A DNA stretch of 8,354 nucleotides. It comes from Dehalococcoidia bacterium (GTDB taxonomy: Bacteria > Chloroflexota > Dehalococcoidia > Dehalococcoidales > JAUWYK01). Every line of letters begins with the position of its first letter. Position 1 is the stretch's first letter. Under the pieces are notes generated by a model. The model saw only the letters and a program-made list of their open reading frames with translations. It had not been told where the DNA came from and made no database searches. The stretch is from the NCBI GenBank assembly GCA_030615865.1, contig JAUWYK010000077.1:1-8354 (forward strand), in the 5' to 3' direction. Made by a program: the position numbers and the translations under genes. Shown piece after piece: positions 5,430 through 8,354 of this stretch.

Positions 5430-5747
5430 TTACACGCATCCTGTTGGTTTGGGTACCCCTGCCCACTTACATGCAGAGTTTGCCGGTCCCTGCGGAAAGA
5501 GTTCATAGAGCCGATGCAGGTTGAAACCCGTTACCTTGATAAGCCTTCTTATCATTGGGCAAATACCGTTTTCGAGGTAATAATTTCTCAGGTAATTAAT
5601 TGCCGTCCAGTGGTCTTCCGTTAGCTCGTTAACTTCTTCTAATGCGGCATACGCTCTGGCGACATCTTCATTCCACCTATCGGTTTCCTGCATAAAACCA
5701 TTCTCATCGACTTCGTACGTATTGCCGGCCAGTTCCATCTGTGCCAT
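5430..5747 (-). CDS. dsrC: DsrC sulfur carrier with both C-terminal redox cysteines
   Basis: A 105-residue DsrC/TusE-family protein that matches the length and architecture of sulfate-reducer DsrC. It has the opening VDENGF, a central TEDHWTAINYLRNYY, a YELFPQGPA segment, and a C-terminal arm with Cys93 (in ACK) and Cys104 as the penultimate residue (KPTGCV), 11 residues apart. In established DsrC chemistry these two form the trisulfide produced during sulfite reduction, which DsrMK reduces. TusE proteins keep only the last one, so this is true DsrC. It also lacks the insertion typical of TusE before YELFP. ATG at 5747 is preferred, with AGGAG 10 nt upstream; a TTG at 5756 would sit almost on the ribosome site. 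It is separated by 126 bp from the HdrD/DsrK-like gene, with its own candidate promoter. No dsrAB is in the window. Confidence 0.95.
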   Translation of the reverse strand: MAQMELAGNTYEVDENGFMQETDRWNEDVARAYAALEEVNELTEDHWTAINYLRNYYLENGICPMIRRLIKVTGFNLHRLYELFPQGPANSACKWAGVPKPTGCV

Positions 5748-5791
5748 GAAAATCAATCTCCTCTCGGAAAGTTTTTATTTTTAATACCACT

Positions 5792-5820
5792 ATTCTACAG
5801 TTCTTGAGTTCTGGAAGCAA
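5792..5820 (-). promoter_or_regulatory. candidate promoter for dsrC
   Basis: Reading leftward, TTGCTT (5815-5820) and TAGAAT (5792-5797) are spaced by exactly 17 bp; the -10 matches at 5 of 6 and the -35 at 3 of 6. Transcription would begin near 5785, about 25 nt before the GAGAGGAG ribosome site of dsrC. This would let dsrC be made at higher levels than the membrane complex genes upstream, which is usual for this abundant carrier. Confidence 0.4.
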
Positions 5821-5873
5821 GAATGCCGCGCACCCTGACGACCGGTCAAAGCAACAGCGCCGTTATATTCCCG

Positions 5874-7484
5874 TTAACGCTCTCCCCATTTAATGAAAGG
5901 CTTTTTAATATCAACCATTGCATTAACAATCAATTCAGCAAGACCGCCGTAAATAATACTGGATTTTTCCCGTGCCCCATAGTACTCCAAGATATCACGG
6001 AATTGCAGCTTGCAGTTTAAGCACGGTGCACATATGTATTTCTTTACCTCCGGCCCGGGCTGGTCACCGAAGGCTTCAAGAATCTGTTTGAATTTCATCC
6101 TGCCGGCAACGTACACCTTCCAGTCCGTGAAGTTGACATCGGACATCACGCTTAAGCCGCCGCCGCCGCCGCAACAGTAGTTGTCCACTCCGTGAGGCGT
6201 CATCTCACGAAACTGGGGGCAGAGATAGCGAAGAATTCTTCGCTGGGGCTCAACTATGCCGAGGTTTCTCACTATATTGCAGGGGTCATGAAGTGTCACT
6301 GGGAAATCGTTCTTCGACGGATCGAACTCAATCTTACCGCTGAAAACCAGGTTCTCCAGGAAAGTCATCACACTCTCCCGTGGTATATTCAGGTCTCCGG
6401 TAAGCACCCTGTCGGCTACCGTCATAAAGGCCTTGTGCTGGTGCCCGCACTCTCCCATGACTATCTTTTTTACCTTGAGCTTTTTGGCAATCTGGGCATG
6501 CCTGATAGCAACCTTGACCAGTTGGACATCGTCATAGAACACACCATAGTTGACGCCATCGTATCCCGGCACTTCCGATGAGAGGGTCCAGCTGATTCCG
6601 GCGGCATTGCATAAAATGCTGAAGGAAATCGGGCCCTCCGGAAAGGAGACAATGTCACCGGCACTGTGAATTAACAGAATATCAGCGCCTTCCTTGTCCC
6701 ACGGTGTCGAGACTTCAATACCGGTGGCTTCGGTAAAATCCTCATCCAGAAACTCAAAGTTGTCCTTGGCAACATGCGGCTTCAGCCCGGTGGGGGAGCC
6801 GACCTCAAGCTGGAGCACAGTGCCTTTCTCGTGGAGCTCTTTCGGAGCCCAGCCCAGTTCCTGGCTGAAGAGTTTGCGCAATTCACGGGTGATGAGAGCG
6901 TTATCAACACCCATGGGACAGGACTGGGCACAGCGCCGGCAGAGATTACATCGATAGCTCAGCTCGTACAGCCTAGTTATGGTGGTCCAGTTGAGCTCAA
7001 TATCCTCCCTATTGAGCTTGGCTCGTAGCTTCCCACCGGGCTTTGCATATTTATTAACCAGGCGCCGGAAGATTTCCGAGCGATAGGTGGGACGATAGAG
7101 GTCATTCTTGCCGCTGGCAAGGTAAATTGGACAGGCATCACAGCATGTCTGACACTGGGCGCAATAATCTATGGAAAGCAACAGAGGCTGCAGAAATGTC
7201 CAGTTGTTCTCCCGGCTCAGGAGCTTTTTTAATCCCGAAACAAACTGCCCGACGTACTTCTTTTCTTCCTCTTTATTCTTCAGCTTGGGCAGAACTGAGG
7301 ACACAACGCCATCGAGATTGCATACCAGTCTTTCTCTCTGGTCTTCGGTAAGCCGCTTAAACCCCGGCAGTTCCTCTATCTTATCATAGGGTGGTGGTAA
7401 TGGTATCAGCTCATCAATATCAATTTCGGTGAGTTGAGTGTCTCCATCTTTGGAGAAATCAGTTAATTTAAGATTCTTTTTCAT
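5874..7484 (-). CDS. HdrD/DsrK/TmcB-like iron-sulfur protein
   Basis: A 536-residue cytoplasmic-facing catalytic subunit of the HdrD/DsrK/TmcB group, which reduces disulfides or the DsrC trisulfide with electrons from a membrane cytochrome b. Positions below are counted from the ATG. A ferredoxin domain binds two [4Fe-4S] clusters: Cys108/111/114/118 (with an extra Cys115) and Cys179/182/185/189. A CCG domain for the special non-cubane cluster follows: Cys402 in HDPC, Cys437-Cys438-Gly in CCGGGGG, and Cys485/488 (plus 491). The other CCG domain is degenerate (MGECGHQHK near 344-352), as is typical of DsrK. About 100 extra N-terminal residues are charged and unassigned. ATG at 7484 (a GTG sits just before it) overlaps the cytochrome b gene by 17 bp, so the two are co-translated. 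dsrC follows, which supports DsrC as substrate. DsrK, TmcB and HdrD cannot be told apart with certainty here. Confidence 0.92.
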   Translation of the reverse strand: MKKNLKLTDFSKDGDTQLTEIDIDELIPLPPPYDKIEELPGFKRLTEDQRERLVCNLDGVVSSVLPKLKNKEEEKKYVGQFVSGLKKLLSRENNWTFLQPLLLSIDYCAQCQTCCDACPIYLASGKNDLYRPTYRSEIFRRLVNKYAKPGGKLRAKLNREDIELNWTTITRLYELSYRCNLCRRCAQSCPMGVDNALITRELRKLFSQELGWAPKELHEKGTVLQLEVGSPTGLKPHVAKDNFEFLDEDFTEATGIEVSTPWDKEGADILLIHSAGDIVSFPEGPISFSILCNAAGISWTLSSEVPGYDGVNYGVFYDDVQLVKVAIRHAQIAKKLKVKKIVMGECGHQHKAFMTVADRVLTGDLNIPRESVMTFLENLVFSGKIEFDPSKNDFPVTLHDPCNIVRNLGIVEPQRRILRYLCPQFREMTPHGVDNYCCGGGGGLSVMSDVNFTDWKVYVAGRMKFKQILEAFGDQPGPEVKKYICAPCLNCKLQFRDILEYYGAREKSSIIYGGLAELIVNAMVDIKKPFIKWGER

Positions 7485-8354
7485 CACTCATTTTCTCTGT
7501 GGTAATGTCCACCCAGTTTTTCTTGCCATCGGCTTTTACATGGGTAGCCGACCAGCTAACCGGCTGAGCCAGAAGTCCACGCAACTCTTTTTCCATCTTC
7601 TCATCCTGTGGGGTATCATTCCACCGTATCTCATGATAGGTAAAGTACTTGGCAATAAAGTGAATCATATTTGTCCAGGGGAGATACAGAATGAACAATA
7701 ACGATATAACTACGTGCAGCGATAGGGGAAAAGTAACGGTTACACCAGCATCAAGAGTAATGAGCCTTTTTATAAAAAAACTCATTTCAGATGCCAAATC
7801 CCCCGAATGTAACCAGGCATAACCGCCGCTGATAAAGACTGCCCCCAAAAACAGGAGATTAAAATACTTTGAGATGGTGTTGAATGGCCTGAGATTGGAA
7901 TCAAGGGCACGTTTAAGGATTAAACCGATAGCCCCCAGGCTGCCGAGCAGATAACCCACCAGTGCCAAAACGGAGGCAATCCCCAGAAAAACATTCAGGA
8001 CGGACAATGGTACTTCAGTAATGATGAACACGGCGCTTACCACCTGTAAGAGAAGCATCCCAACAATCAGGTATATGCCCATGTGAAAAGCAAATGTCAA
8101 AGGCCATAACGCCCGGTGATGCTCCCAAATGCCCCTCATCAGAAAGATCTCCTTTGCCATATATATTATTGGAGCGATACGGGACCTGTGTTGCGGCTTA
8201 TTCCACCATTCATACTCCTCGAGATAGGAACCCCCGTATCGGCTCTTCCCCTTTTCATGCGGTATCGGCGCCAGTTCCCATCTCAGATGGACCGGTAACC
8301 TGATGATGGCTAACGTACGATACGTGATCACAATCAAAAAAATACCAATCGCAC
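7468..8354 (-). CDS. DsrM/HdrE/TmcC-like membrane cytochrome b (5' end beyond the window)
   Basis: The C-terminal 295 or so residues of a nitrate-reductase-gamma-like diheme cytochrome b, open to the window edge; the TTG at 8335-8337 is internal. It begins in a transmembrane helix, then a cytoplasmic loop with RLPVHLRWELAPIPHEKG and YGGSYLEEYEWW, typical of the TmcC-like branch. Four further hydrophobic segments follow (roughly 80-108, 112-140, 158-175, 200-222, counted from position 8337). Candidate heme-ligand histidines are His85 in FAFHMG, His208 in SLHVV and His226 in MIHFI. The protein passes quinol electrons to its partner. The TAA at 7468-7470 overlaps the start of the HdrD-like gene, confirming a two-subunit complex. 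Two-gene DsrMK without JOP is known from Gram-positive sulfate reducers. No N-terminal DsrM-type extension can be assessed because it is cut off. Confidence 0.9.
   Translation of the reverse strand, partial: AIGIFLIVITYRTLAIIRLPVHLRWELAPIPHEKGKSRYGGSYLEEYEWWNKPQHRSRIAPIIYMAKEIFLMRGIWEHHRALWPLTFAFHMGIYLIVGMLLLQVVSAVFIITEVPLSVLNVFLGIASVLALVGYLLGSLGAIGLILKRALDSNLRPFNTISKYFNLLFLGAVFISGGYAWLHSGDLASEMSFFIKRLITLDAGVTVTFPLSLHVVISLLFILYLPWTNMIHFIAKYFTYHEIRWNDTPQDEKMEKELRGLLAQPVSWSATHVKADGKKNWVDITTEKMSDEKES

Noticed and set aside
5403..5430. Rightward TTGACT and TAAATT pair with a 16-bp spacer
   Set aside because: It would read only antisense into dsrC, and no rightward gene follows. Probably chance in AT-rich sequence.
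5874..7484. Long rightward open frames inside the HdrD-like gene (for example 6192-6581)
   Set aside because: They are shadows of the strand encoding the Fe-S protein, with no ribosome sites and no recognisable domains.
1..8354. CRISPR arrays, tRNA or rRNA genes, complete insertion sequences
   Set aside because: I found no regularly spaced repeats, cloverleaf with CCA-like end, rRNA motif or transposase gene on reading both strands.

Overview
The window looks like a piece of an anaerobic bacterial genome devoted to sulfur trafficking, Fe-S proteins and membrane electron transfer. The gene families (DsrC with both redox cysteines, an HdrD/DsrK-like iron-sulfur protein with a DsrM/TmcC-like cytochrome b, two DUF2148 ferredoxin-domain proteins, TusA, DsrE and an unusual NifS/IscU pair) point to a sulfite- or sulfur-metabolising anaerobe. 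My best guess is a Chloroflexota (Dehalococcoidia-like) or Desulfobacterota-like organism, inferred from gene content only and with low confidence. No dsrAB is visible, so sulfite reduction itself cannot be shown from this window.

Layout. Bases 1-96 are the 3' end of a membrane protein. A regulatory gap with repeated CCTTGA half-sites follows (97-303). A rightward gene run comes next: a three-cysteine ferredoxin (304-513), a NifS/IscS-family protein (644-1831), an IscU-type scaffold (1833-2225), a double zinc-ribbon protein (2225-2410), TusA (2439-2690) and a DsrE-family protein (2700-3068). Two overlapping leftward genes for DUF2148 ferredoxin-domain proteins (4834 down to 3201) converge on this run. 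An AT-rich island (about 4960-5420) carries an orphan small ORF and a branched inverted repeat. The right part is leftward: a truncated DsrM/HdrE/TmcC-like cytochrome b (8354 to 7468), overlapping an HdrD/DsrK/TmcB-like iron-sulfur protein (7484 to 5874), then dsrC (5747 to 5430) behind its own candidate promoter.

Most notable observation. The NifS-family protein has lost the lysine that normally forms the Schiff base with PLP: the usual His-Lys pair reads Asn201-Gln202. A second PLP-contacting residue, normally Gln, is Ala179. The persulfide-carrying cysteine (Cys325) and the overall fold motifs are intact. It is encoded 1 bp from an IscU with all three cluster cysteines and just upstream of TusA and DsrE, two sulfane-sulfur carriers. 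A lysine-less IscS paired with IscU is known from Archaeoglobus fulgidus, where it has no desulfurase activity. The inference is an Fe-S assembly or sulfur relay module that does not take its sulfur from cysteine by PLP chemistry but from TusA/DsrE persulfide or from environmental sulfide, with the NifS-like protein as a scaffold or cysteine-ligand donor.

On the right side, the cytochrome b and HdrD-like protein would form a minimal DsrMK/HdrDE-type complex passing quinol electrons to a disulfide or trisulfide, most plausibly that of the adjacent DsrC.
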